Below are positions 1 through 7,693 of a stretch of 12,745 bases of DNA, piece by piece. Position 1 is the stretch's first letter. Each line of letters begins with the position of its first letter. The DNA lies in contig CAMVHY010000010.1 of NCBI GenBank assembly GCA_947167415.1, forward strand, positions 1-12,745, written 5' to 3'. The stretch comes from an uncultured Clostridia bacterium. Lineage in GTDB: Bacteria > Bacillota > Clostridia > Lachnospirales > CAMVHY01. The notes under the pieces were generated by a model. The model did no database searches, was not told the origin of the DNA, and was given only the letters and a program-made list of their open reading frames with translations. The position numbers and the translations under genes are program-made.

Positions 1-375
1 ACGATTTTTTTTTAGGTGGAACAACTGTCTTAAAGCCGTGATTCTTAGCTAAAGCGAAAGTTTTATCATCTTCGTAAGCTTTGTCCATCAGGAGATAATT
101 ATCATTTTTGGAATATATGGATTCAATCAATTTTCTTTTTCATTAGCACCATAAAAACTGCCAGGAGACAAACGAAAAGCCACTGGACATGGAGATATAG
201 AACATAGGGGTAACTTTGTTGCTAACCTGATTTTAGACATCCGATACCTTGTTTTTAATGATTATTCCCGTTGGAATATTGACTAATTTTTATACTTGTA
301 CTATTAATAAAAAGCATATAATCCTCTTTATTAAACAGTTTTTGTCTTTTCATAGCTTCTAAAATAATGAAATGA
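1..375 (-). pseudogene. IS5-family (IS427-like) transposase remnant, left copy
   Basis: Read on the minus strand, this is a decayed DDE transposase broken into several frames. In order I can read IILEAMKRQK (about 340-369), then FINSTSIKIS (around the first catalytic position), a badly scrambled middle equivalent to the RSKGSLTTKLH block of the right-hand copy, then a stop, and finally SKNDNYLLMDKAYEDDKT followed by TVVPPKKKS running off the window edge. LLMDxAYxDDKT and VVPPKK are typical of the second catalytic block of IS5-family, IS427-group transposases. The first catalytic Asp of the usual IDSTS motif appears here as Asn. At least two frameshifts and internal stops mean it cannot be active. 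The outer (right-hand) limit is approximate, and no terminal inverted repeat could be identified. A related, differently damaged copy in the same orientation lies at 12403-12745. Confidence 0.85.
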
Positions 376-539
376 AATACAATGAAATAGGATGAAAAAC
401 TATGTGCTCTTGCATGTAGTTTTTTTGTTTTGTGTGTTAAATTTTATGGTCAAAAATATTTTTTTAGCTATCGTAAAATTAAATTGTCAGATATTTTTTT
501 GAGAGCATAATTATTATTCGAAAATATTTAGATTAACTC
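376..539. other. Intergenic AT-rich stretch with no identified gene
   Basis: Between the transposase remnant and the promoter of the orphan gene I see no open reading frame with a ribosome binding site, no RNA gene and no clear hairpin. The segment near 367-396 contains short irregular repeats of the type AATGAAAT. It may be the undetectable rest of the insertion sequence, including its lost terminus. Confidence 0.4.
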
Positions 540-568
540 TTGACAAAGAAATATTATTGAATTATAAT
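540..568 (+). promoter_or_regulatory. Consensus sigma-70/sigma-A promoter
   Basis: TTGACA at 540-545 and TATAAT at 563-568 are separated by exactly 17 bases, a full match to the housekeeping promoter consensus. The predicted transcription start is near 575, just before the 16-bp tandem repeats, giving a leader of roughly 125 bases before the orphan gene's ATG at 699. The strength of this promoter suggests high constitutive transcription unless the downstream repeats serve as an operator. Confidence 0.85.
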
Positions 569-577
569 AACAAAGGA

Positions 578-625
578 GATATTTATTGGCGTCGATATTT
601 ATTGGCGTCGATATTTATTGGCGTC
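578..625 (+). repeat. Three perfect tandem copies of a 16-bp unit
   Basis: The unit GATATTTATTGGCGTC occurs at 578-593, 594-609 and 610-625 without a single difference. It lies immediately downstream of the predicted transcription start of the orphan gene, within its 5' leader. It is richer in GC than the surrounding leader. Perfect identity suggests recent copy-number change or selection. Its position fits a repressor-binding array, a structured leader or a slippage-prone tract. None of these can be decided from sequence alone. Confidence 0.95.
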
Positions 626-675
626 ATTTTTTTGTTAATGATTTTAACTTTTACACAAGGCGCCATCTTATTTAG
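586..675 (+). other. Possible 29-codon leader peptide ORF (TTG start)
   Basis: An AAAGGAG at 572-578 is followed after 7 bases by TTG at 586, opening a 29-codon frame (MASIFIGVDIYW...) that ends with TAG at 673-675, 23 bases before the orphan gene's ATG. The first part of the peptide is encoded by the 16-bp repeats. Because 16 is not a multiple of 3, any change in repeat number would shift its frame. Against it: the predicted transcription start (near 575) falls inside the Shine-Dalgarno sequence, so the mRNA may lack it. The call is weak. Confidence 0.2.
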
Positions 676-698
676 AAAAAAATCGGAGTGTGATAGTT

Positions 699-3209
699 AT
701 GTTAAAACAAAATTTAAATGATCAATGTTTTTCGATGGCGAATATTTTTAGTTTTGCTGAAAAAGTTATTCCGGATTTTAAAAATAAATCTGAAGGTGAT
801 AAATTTTTATCTTTGTATTGCATAACTGCAAAATTATTGAGCAATCGGTTATATGATAATGAATCGACAGAAGATAAAATAAAGTGTTTATTGAGTCGTA
901 TTCCAAAAGATAAAGAAAAAGATGCGGAACAGTTAAAAAGTGCGCTTAATGATTTTGTGGAGCAAAATAAGTTTTCAGAAGATAATGATTATTATTCAGC
1001 TAAGAAAGTAAGATCTTTTTTTGATACGAATAAAAATTTATTGACGTCGATTTATGGAAATGAAAAACCGACGGATTTGCTTTTCTTCTTTGCTCAAATG
1101 CGGTCGAAAAAGATGTTTACAAATGATGATCACCGACAATTTTTTGAATGGATAAATGAAGCGACCATAGAAAACAAAACATTCGGAGCAAACAGCGATA
1201 GTTATTGGCTTGATGGTAAAGTAGTAGATAAAGACAAAATAAGCAATTCACTAAAATCAAATCTAGATAGATACTTTAACGAATATATCGGAGAGATAAA
1301 CAAGAAATGTGGCTTAAATATTAATATTTTGGAAGGCGATGAATATAAAACACGTGGATTTAAATTAGAAAAAAGAAATTACAATGAAGAATGGACGGTT
1401 AGTTATGGTAAACCTTCGATAAATAACAAAAAGAATTATAAATCTAAGGATGAATATATCTCTCTAACTCTTGATATAGATAAAATCTTAAAAGAAAAAT
1501 TTGGTTTCAAAAAAATAAACGAAATGTCAAAAGATGAACTTGGAAAATTAAATTTGAGTTATGACGAAGAGTTTATTTATTTTTTATTTGGTTGTGATTT
1601 AGGCAATGAAGTTTATTTGCAAAATAAATCACGTTTGAAACAATTTAAAGCTCCGGATGTACCATTTAAAAATATAAAACCGGAAACAATATTAAAAATC
1701 TATAATTATTTTGATGGAACACCATTAAACAAAAAGACAATAGAAGATGCTATAAAACAAGTTGACGATCCAAAAAATCTGTTTGACGCATGCGATAAAA
1801 TTGAAAAAGAAAGTAAAAAATCGTTTTGTTTAAGAAAATATAATATTGTTAATCTATATTTTGGAAAACCAGTCCAAATTGATAAAGTTTTTAAATATAT
1901 AGATCAATTAGATACAGAAAATTTGAAAAATATCGATCATGAGATAAAAGAAATGGTATTTGATTTTCTTGACAAGGCTTTAAATGATAATAACCAAAAT
2001 GTTGACGCTTTGCTTAGTAAGTTTTTGCAAACTGGAAACGATGGTGGCAATTTATTGTTTCAATATATATGTGATAGGATAAGTAAAAATGATGGCGCTC
2101 ACAAATTTGAAAATTATCTTTCTAAAATATTTGAACATTATAAGAATACAAATTATGATCTCACTAAGAAGCAAAAAGTTGGATATTTAATAATTTGTGT
2201 TTTCAATAACCAATATAATTCAAAAGCTCCTGTAGCCGATCCGAAACAATATATCAACATAATTCTTGATCTTTTTGATAATGGAAATAAGGTTGAAGTT
2301 AAAGAATTGCATGGTAACACTTCTTTAGATACGATCGATGTTACAAATCGTTTAAAAACATTTCTAGAGCTATTTATAGCTAAATATTTGGATGCGAAGA
2401 AATCTGTTTTACCTAAATCACAAGAAAATAATAAAGCAATTGCTAAAATTGATGATTATTGCTATAATTTGCGAAAAATATTCGGTGCTTTTAAAGAATC
2501 ATATGATCCGCAACTAAATAAAAATGGTTATGGTCAAGACGATATCAAATCCATTCAATCACAGCTTGAATTTTATACACGAATTTTAAATAGTTCAGTT
2601 GTTAAGGTGGAGACTAAAAACACAATTTTGAAATTAGCTAGATATTATTTGAGAACATTAGAACAATCTAATAAAGAATTTGCAGATAGCCAGTTTCAAA
2701 TTTACTTGAATGAATATCAAAACGGTACTAAAGCTAGTCGATACTCACCGGATGATAGACAAAACTTGATTTCTCGTAAAAATTTAGAATTGTCGCAAGC
2801 CATAACAGATTTAAAATTAAAAATACGAACATTAGATATAAAATCAAACGTAACAAGCTACTTTAAAGAAAATTGGACAACATGGCTCAGTTTTCTTTTG
2901 ATTGTACCAATTTTCCTTTATAATTTTAAATGGAAGCCACAATATATTTCTACAAAAACTGATTATGAGAACGATAGAGAAAAATTAGAAAGTAAGGAAA
3001 AAGAATTACAAAATTTTGATTATGTAAATACAAACAGCGGAAAAAATCATAAAGAATTGATAGATAAATTAACAAAATTTATTGATGATGAAGAGAGCAT
3101 TGTACAACGAATTGTACAACAACAGGAGCAACAACAGAATGAGATAATACCAAACAATGAAGGAGAAGAAATAGAAGAAGAAGAGGAGGATCTCGATTTA
3201 GATTTATAG
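699..3209 (+). CDS. Orphan 836-residue protein with C-terminal membrane anchor and acidic tail
   Basis: I do not recognise this protein. It is mostly charged, Lys/Asn/Asp-rich and apparently helical, with no signal peptide and no motif I can assign to an enzyme family. Residues about 726-743 (core WLSFLLIVPIFLYNF) form one hydrophobic segment flanked by Trp. It is followed by a charged stretch likely to be coiled coil (DREKLESKEKEL), a Gln-rich patch (QQQEQQQ) and an extremely acidic end (EEIEEEEEDLDLDL). This implies about 725 residues on one side of the membrane and about 90 on the other. The ATG at 699 is preferred because GGAG at 685-688 lies 10 bases upstream; an in-frame GTG at 690 is only one base from that site. 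The gene has its own consensus promoter and terminator and stands alone beside an insertion-sequence remnant. That fits an acquired accessory gene, possibly a surface, effector or host-interaction protein, but no function can be assigned. Confidence 0.85.
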   Translation: MLKQNLNDQCFSMANIFSFAEKVIPDFKNKSEGDKFLSLYCITAKLLSNRLYDNESTEDKIKCLLSRIPKDKEKDAEQLKSALNDFVEQNKFSEDNDYYSAKKVRSFFDTNKNLLTSIYGNEKPTDLLFFFAQMRSKKMFTNDDHRQFFEWINEATIENKTFGANSDSYWLDGKVVDKDKISNSLKSNLDRYFNEYIGEINKKCGLNINILEGDEYKTRGFKLEKRNYNEEWTVSYGKPSINNKKNYKSKDEYISLTLDIDKILKEKFGFKKINEMSKDELGKLNLSYDEEFIYFLFGCDLGNEVYLQNKSRLKQFKAPDVPFKNIKPETILKIYNYFDGTPLNKKTIEDAIKQVDDPKNLFDACDKIEKESKKSFCLRKYNIVNLYFGKPVQIDKVFKYIDQLDTENLKNIDHEIKEMVFDFLDKALNDNNQNVDALLSKFLQTGNDGGNLLFQYICDRISKNDGAHKFENYLSKIFEHYKNTNYDLTKKQKVGYLIICVFNNQYNSKAPVADPKQYINIILDLFDNGNKVEVKELHGNTSLDTIDVTNRLKTFLELFIAKYLDAKKSVLPKSQENNKAIAKIDDYCYNLRKIFGAFKESYDPQLNKNGYGQDDIKSIQSQLEFYTRILNSSVVKVETKNTILKLARYYLRTLEQSNKEFADSQFQIYLNEYQNGTKASRYSPDDRQNLISRKNLELSQAITDLKLKIRTLDIKSNVTSYFKENWTTWLSFLLIVPIFLYNFKWKPQYISTKTDYENDREKLESKEKELQNFDYVNTNSGKNHKELIDKLTKFIDDEESIVQRIVQQQEQQQNEIIPNNEGEEIEEEEEDLDLDL

Positions 3210-3222
3210 TTATTCTGAAATG

Positions 3223-3247
3223 AAAACGGTTTTTAGACCGTTTTTTT
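3223..3247 (+). terminator. Rho-independent terminator of the orphan gene
   Basis: A perfect 8-bp stem, AAAACGGT (3223-3230) with ACCGTTTT (3237-3244), closes a 6-base loop and continues into a T run, beginning 13 bases after the TAG stop. Its arms also give four T residues on the opposite strand, so it could act weakly for the convergent UbiA gene that ends at 3273. Confidence 0.9.
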
Positions 3248-3272
3248 GTTGCTATCCAATAATTTTATTTTA

Positions 3273-4370
3273 TTAATTCCGACTGAATTTTCCTGCTCTA
3301 TTTTTTCCCATAATAAAACTGTTTTTACTGAATCCAGATGAAAATCTTAAAAAATAATAAACACATATAAACATTGCTTGATTCAAACAAAAAAATGTTA
3401 CTTCCCAATCAAATAAACATATTTTTAAAGACCAAATAAAAAATAAAAACGGCGTAATTAAACTTAATTTTTTTTTCGATGCCAAAACAAAAAAAATAAT
3501 AAAAACCCAAAAACATATCTCAAGAAAAAATATTAAAACATCAAAATCACTTTTTAATAAAATTGCTAGTGAAAGAAAAAAAATAGATAAAATAAAGTTC
3601 CAATTCCAAATGTCAAAAATTTTTCCTTTGCCATCTAAAAATAATTTTCCATTAGCTTTGTTACATAAAAACTCATAATGTTTTTTTCGTAGCTCAATAT
3701 TTTTTTCTTTTTGCGCCAAAGCTTCTTTTGTCCAATATAAAATATTTGCAAACTCACCAAAAAAAGCGTACGCAATCAAAACTAAAATCAAATCAAAACT
3801 AAAATTTATGTTTAAAAAATTATTTTCAAAAGCAGCTAAAAATCCTGCAAAAAATCTCAATGGATATCCAAAACAAACGAATAAAAATACCGGGAAAATA
3901 CTCTTTTTTGCGCGCGCAATTTCATAACATACAGCAAAAAAAATAATCAGCCCAACACATAACAAAATATTTAAAGCAATATTTTTGTCAACAAAAAAAA
4001 TTACAAATAAAAATAAAATCAAACGCAAAGCTATAACAAAACTCGAAATAAAAATCGTTTTTTCACGTGTCAATCCAATATTAAAAAAAATTTTTTTTGG
4101 ATCTATATTTTTTTTATCTCGCAACTCAAAAATATCATTCAATTGAAATCTTGCCTGATAAATCAAAAAATCAAACATAAATAGCATTAAAAATAAATTA
4201 CGCCATTCTATATTTTCAAACCTAATTTTATTTACAAGCACACCATAAAAAAAACCAATAACTATTAATATCGGCTTATAAAAATCTTTTACCTTTGGAT
4301 AAATAAAATATAAAATCGCCCTAATAAAATTTATTAAATCCTGTTTTTTTATATTAACTTCTATATCCAT
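3273..4370 (-). CDS. UbiA-superfamily membrane prenyltransferase
   Basis: This is a polytopic inner-membrane protein of about 365 residues with some eight or nine hydrophobic segments. UbiA enzymes move a polyprenyl group onto an acceptor using Mg2+ bound by Asp-rich loops. Motif I is visible as ARFQLNDIFELRDKK (N78, D79, E82, D85). A later YEIARAKK followed by FGYPLRFFAGFLA (about residues 165-180) resembles the GFVLRAIAG region of decaprenyl-phosphate phosphoribosyltransferases, as does the loop FANILYWTKEALAQ...LRKKHYEF. The closest guess is therefore a phosphoribosyl-polyprenol synthase-like member; the substrate is not proven. Motif I has Glu and altered spacing where NDxxDxxxD is usual, and the second Asp motif is not obvious. 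The start at 4370 is chosen because GGAG (4377-4380) sits 6 bases upstream; the longer frame from 4382 places that site inside the gene. It lies 38 bases downstream of the broken comEC copy, suggesting an ancestral comEC-ubiA order. Confidence 0.75.
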   Translation of the reverse strand: MDIEVNIKKQDLINFIRAILYFIYPKVKDFYKPILIVIGFFYGVLVNKIRFENIEWRNLFLMLFMFDFLIYQARFQLNDIFELRDKKNIDPKKIFFNIGLTREKTIFISSFVIALRLILFLFVIFFVDKNIALNILLCVGLIIFFAVCYEIARAKKSIFPVFLFVCFGYPLRFFAGFLAAFENNFLNINFSFDLILVLIAYAFFGEFANILYWTKEALAQKEKNIELRKKHYEFLCNKANGKLFLDGKGKIFDIWNWNFILSIFFLSLAILLKSDFDVLIFFLEICFWVFIIFFVLASKKKLSLITPFLFFIWSLKICLFDWEVTFFCLNQAMFICVYYFLRFSSGFSKNSFIMGKNRAGKFSRN

Positions 4371-4376
4371 TTTTAA

Positions 4377-4380
4377 CTCC
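4377..4380 (-). promoter_or_regulatory. Shine-Dalgarno site fixing the UbiA gene start
   Basis: On the minus strand GGAG is followed by 6 bases and ATG at 4370. This favours the shorter product beginning MDIEVNIKK over the upstream ATG at 4382, which has no ribosome binding site of its own. Confidence 0.65.
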
Positions 4381-4408
4381 ATTTTATAATTTTTATTAAC
4401 TTAAACTT

Positions 4409-4545
4409 TTAGTCTTCTATCTGCCTAATAATTTTAAAACCATCATTCAAAATTTTAATTCTTACCGTTTCTGACCAGCTTTATTTATTAAATTTAAATT
4501 TAATTTCTCAATAATTTTTTTGATTGGATAAAAATAAACATTAAT
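4409..4545 (-). pseudogene. Decayed duplicate of the comEC 3' end
   Basis: The minus strand reads as a second version of the last ~48 codons of the comEC found at 5364-5511. The order is INVYFYPIKKIIEKLNLNLINKA (aligned with NNIYSHPSKEVVERLNKLNLDLINTA), a one-base frameshift, then TVRIKILNDGFKIIRQIED and a TAA stop aligned exactly with comEC's own stop. By hand, the last 66 bases match at 57 positions; five of the nine differences are silent, including TAG/TAA and CTA/TTG. The fragment has no start, lacks everything upstream in comEC, and is only 38 bases from the UbiA gene start. It lies on the far side of grpB from intact comEC, so the two comEC ends bracket grpB. It is a relic either of a partial duplication or of recombination with a diverged comEC. 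Confidence 0.9.
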
Positions 4546-4556
4546 ATTTATACATT

Positions 4557-4572
4557 CAGAATTCTTATTCTG
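4557..4572. repeat. Small inverted repeat downstream of grpB
   Basis: CAGAAT and ATTCTG form a perfect 6-bp stem with a 4-base loop. Nearby, at about 4587-4609, an imperfect hairpin (ATCAAA...TTTGAT) follows the grpB stop on the minus strand. Neither has a good T run, so neither is a convincing terminator. They lie between grpB and the comEC relic and could belong to the edge of the inserted segment. Confidence 0.35.
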
Positions 4573-4626
4573 TAACAACAACACTATCAAAAACAAACTT
4601 TGTTTGATACATAATGTGTAATTTCA

Positions 4627-5199
4627 TTAGCGAGAGTATCTATCTCCATATTTTTTGCGTGCTTTCTCGGTATATTCGCGTATAAAATCAGTTTTTGCAT
4701 CGGTATAGGCGTTTCTGTTATGTTCATATCTTTTCCATAATTCCAACTTTAATGCTTCATATTCCTTCGCAATCTGAGGATTTTCACTCAAATAATCGCG
4801 GAAATATAGTTCATCGTTATCACCAATATATCTCAGATGTATATGATAAACTTGATTTGCAAATCCCTTTTCCGTATATCCTTTATTCAATGAAATTCTA
4901 TCAGTATTAGTGGCCATTATTAAAAATCCATTTTGTTCTAAAACATAGCCTACCTTTTTCATGTTAGCACTTTCAGAAATTTCGACTAGCACATCAATAA
5001 TATTTTTAGCCCATATGTTTGGTATAGCCGTACTGCCGATATGGCTTATTCTTTCGACACGATGATCTGCCAGTAACTCTTTTATTTGTTTTTCAATCTC
5101 ATTGAAATAGCGTTTCCAATTCTTGTTGTGTTCAACTAAAAAGATGGGGAATAACTCCCATAGTTCCTTCAATGTCATTTCTGATAACTTTTTTCCCAT
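4627..5199 (-). CDS. GrpB family protein (UPF0157, nucleotidyltransferase fold)
   Basis: The product has the GrpB family hallmarks: HIGSTAIPNIWAKNIIDVLVE (Gly-Ser of the nucleotidyltransferase fold and the downstream Asp), YHIHLR in the middle, and a basic helical C-terminus with LKLELWKRYEHNRNAYTDAK. The full family length is present (about 190 residues). The enzymatic role of the family is not settled; it shares the nucleotidyltransferase fold. The ATG at 5199 is preferred because family members typically begin just before the LSEMTLxELWxLFP block; a GGAGG lies 14 bases upstream, which is rather far. An in-frame ATG at 5250 gives 17 more residues but has no ribosome binding site. Base composition differs sharply from the neighbours: two 60-base samples counted by hand gave 30% and 35% G+C, against 18% and 10% for two samples of comEC. 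With duplicated comEC ends on either side, recent acquisition is likely. Confidence 0.85.
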   Translation of the reverse strand: MGKKLSEMTLKELWELFPIFLVEHNKNWKRYFNEIEKQIKELLADHRVERISHIGSTAIPNIWAKNIIDVLVEISESANMKKVGYVLEQNGFLIMATNTDRISLNKGYTEKGFANQVYHIHLRYIGDNDELYFRDYLSENPQIAKEYEALKLELWKRYEHNRNAYTDAKTDFIREYTEKARKKYGDRYSR

Positions 5200-5363
5200 T
5201 TGTGCTTTATTATCCTCCAAAATTTGATTCGTTTTTCCCATACACACCATTATTATGACAGTTTAGTAAATTTTTCTTACTGTAGATTTTTTCATACCAA
5301 ATCACAATAAAATTTCTGTATAGTACTATTTTAGAATTTCGTAACAAAAATTAAAATCCAAAC

Positions 5364-7691
5364 CTAATCTTTTATCTGCCTAATAATTTCAAATCCATCA
5401 TTTAGAATTTTAATTCTTACCGCTCCTGATTCAGCCGTGTTTATTAAATCTAAATTTAATTTATTTAATCTCTCAACAACTTCTTTACTCGGATGCGAAT
5501 AAATATTATTTACTCCCGTGCTTACAATCGCAAACTCTGGTTTTACTTTTAATAAAAAATCTAAACTCGAAGAAGTTTTTGATCCGTGATGCGCCAATTT
5601 TAAAATATCACATTTTAAATCTAAATTATTATATTTTAAAATTTCCTGCTCAGCTTCTTTTTCTATATCTCCCGTAAATAAAATTTTTTTTCCAAGCAAA
5701 TTTAATTTTAATACTAACGACGCATTATTATTACTATTAGGCTTTGATTTCTCAAACGGATAAATACAATCCAAAATAAAATTTTTATTCGCCAAACTAT
5801 CTCCTGACCTTAAATAATTTATCTCAACATTTTTTTCTCTTGCGACATCAATTAATTTTCTATATAACTCATCTTCAAAATTTTTTTCCGACAAATAAAC
5901 TTTTCCAACTTTTTTATTTTCCAGCAATTCTATTATTCCAATCACATGATCTCCATCCGAATGCGAAACAAAAACCGCGTCAACAAAATTTTTTGCTTTA
6001 TAATCCAAAAACGGCACCAAAATATTTTTTCCCGTGTTATTTCCAATTTCCTGTGTACTTTTTCCTCCGCCATCTATTACCAAAATATTTTTGCAATCAA
6101 TTACAAAACAATCTCCTTGTCCAACATCCAACATAATTATTTCCGGATTTTTTGGCCATAAAACACAAATTAAAATCAAAACTATAAATCCAAAACTAAA
6201 TCTCAAAAAATATTTTTTCGCTCTCAAAAATTTTTCTTTAAAACTATTTAACATCAAGATTAATAAATAAACCCAAACAAAATATAAACACACAAAAAAA
6301 ATATTTATATTCCCAACTAAAATTTTTGCAAACGGCAATCTCACAAAAATTTTACATACCAGCTCAAAAAATTTTAATAAAAAAACAATCGGCCAACTTA
6401 AAAAAAACGCTAAATTTAAATTTACCAATCCAATTATTCCAATTAAAAACGCAAATAAAATTAAAAAAGCCATGTTCGGCAAAATAAATAAATTCGCAAT
6501 AAATCCATATGGCGCAAAATAAAAAAAATAAAATCCCGTGATAATATTACTTATTAACATAGCTCCAATCGACGCAGATAAATATTTTTTTAGATCAATA
6601 AATTTATTTATAAAATAATTTTCCAGTAATAATTTTATCCAGTTAAATTTTAAATTTAATAAAACCAACCCTCTTTCTATTTTTTGCGAAAAACAAGCTA
6701 TGCCAAAAACAGACCCAAACGAATATTCAAATCCCATATCAAAAATACTAAACGGATTTAAAAATAAAATTATTATTCCGGCGAATCCTAACGAAGTTAA
6801 TAAATCGCTTTCTCTATAAAATAAATTAGCAATCAAAAATAAATCAAACATAATAAAAGCTCTCATCATCGAAATGCTTTCGCCTGTCATTAATAAATAA
6901 AAAAACAAAAATAAAATTAAAATCCCGCTCGCAGTTTTTTTATCTAAAAAAAACCTCAAAATAAAATTTAATATTACAGCGACAATCGAAACATGTAATC
7001 CTGAAATCGCTAACACATGATAAATTCCTGTCGTTTTATATAATTCGCTTATATTTTCATCTAAATCCGATTTATCTCCCAAAAGCATCGCTTTTAATAT
7101 TCCCGCTTCTTTTTCATCAAAAACAAAATCATAAACGCTCGCCAATTTATTTTTTATTTGCGCCAAATAATAATAAAAATAATTTTTGCGTCCTAAATTA
7201 TTTATCTTCTTGGGAAATATCTTATATAAAATCTTTTTCGTTAAAAAATATTTTTCTTCATCAAATCCTCCGGGATTTCTTTTTTTTTGCGCCGAAATTA
7301 AATTTCCAGTTAAATTAATTTTATCTCCCGGATTTATTTCATAATCTTTTTTTATATACGCCAGCAAATAAAAATTATTTTCTAATTTAACTAACGCACG
7401 ATTATAATTTTTTACTTCCGTAATATTTTTTATTTCGCCACAAATATTTTTATTTTTCCCCGCGTCAATTTTTTCTTTATATAAAAACAAACTTATATTT
7501 CCATGCATTAAACCCAAAATAAAAACAACAAAAAAAATCAGCATGACTTTTATTCCATGTTTCAAATAAATAAAAATCAACGCTGACAAACTTATAAATA
7601 CATATAAAATAAAATTTAAAAAACCATTTGCTTGCGAAAAAATTATTCCTAGCATAAAAAATATCCAACAAAAAAATAACGGTCTCTTCAA
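5364..7691 (-). CDS. comEC: ComEC/Rec2 DNA-uptake channel
   Basis: A full-length ComEC (775 residues), the inner-membrane channel that brings single-stranded transforming DNA into the cytoplasm. Order of parts: N-terminal membrane segments with a DUF4131-type soluble loop (about residues 75-165); the Competence domain, marked by HVLAISGLHVS at 225-235; several further membrane segments to about 515; and a C-terminal metallo-beta-lactamase-like domain beginning LDVGQGDCFVID (521-532). That domain carries the metal motif HSDGDH (577-582), FTGDIEKE (672-679) and LAHHGSKTSS (699-708). All key residues look intact. The start is TTG at 7691, supported by GGAAGTGA 6 bases upstream and by the typical MKRPL opening. 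It begins 2 bases after the GerMN gene's stop, so the two are probably translationally coupled. The other competence genes (comEA, comFA) are not in the window. Its 3' end has a decayed second copy at 4409-4545. Confidence 0.95.
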   Translation of the reverse strand: MKRPLFFCWIFFMLGIIFSQANGFLNFILYVFISLSALIFIYLKHGIKVMLIFFVVFILGLMHGNISLFLYKEKIDAGKNKNICGEIKNITEVKNYNRALVKLENNFYLLAYIKKDYEINPGDKINLTGNLISAQKKRNPGGFDEEKYFLTKKILYKIFPKKINNLGRKNYFYYYLAQIKNKLASVYDFVFDEKEAGILKAMLLGDKSDLDENISELYKTTGIYHVLAISGLHVSIVAVILNFILRFFLDKKTASGILILFLFFYLLMTGESISMMRAFIMFDLFLIANLFYRESDLLTSLGFAGIIILFLNPFSIFDMGFEYSFGSVFGIACFSQKIERGLVLLNLKFNWIKLLLENYFINKFIDLKKYLSASIGAMLISNIITGFYFFYFAPYGFIANLFILPNMAFLILFAFLIGIIGLVNLNLAFFLSWPIVFLLKFFELVCKIFVRLPFAKILVGNINIFFVCLYFVWVYLLILMLNSFKEKFLRAKKYFLRFSFGFIVLILICVLWPKNPEIIMLDVGQGDCFVIDCKNILVIDGGGKSTQEIGNNTGKNILVPFLDYKAKNFVDAVFVSHSDGDHVIGIIELLENKKVGKVYLSEKNFEDELYRKLIDVAREKNVEINYLRSGDSLANKNFILDCIYPFEKSKPNSNNNASLVLKLNLLGKKILFTGDIEKEAEQEILKYNNLDLKCDILKLAHHGSKTSSSLDFLLKVKPEFAIVSTGVNNIYSHPSKEVVERLNKLNLDLINTAESGAVRIKILNDGFEIIRQIKD

Positions 7692-7693
7692 AT

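Noticed and set aside
578..625. Reading the three 16-bp repeats as a CRISPR array.
   Set aside because: The units are directly abutting with no spacers and are too short.
5840..6270. Several plus-strand frames inside comEC.
   Set aside because: They lie antisense to the conserved metallo-beta-lactamase domain, have no ribosome binding sites and reflect the AT-rich composition.
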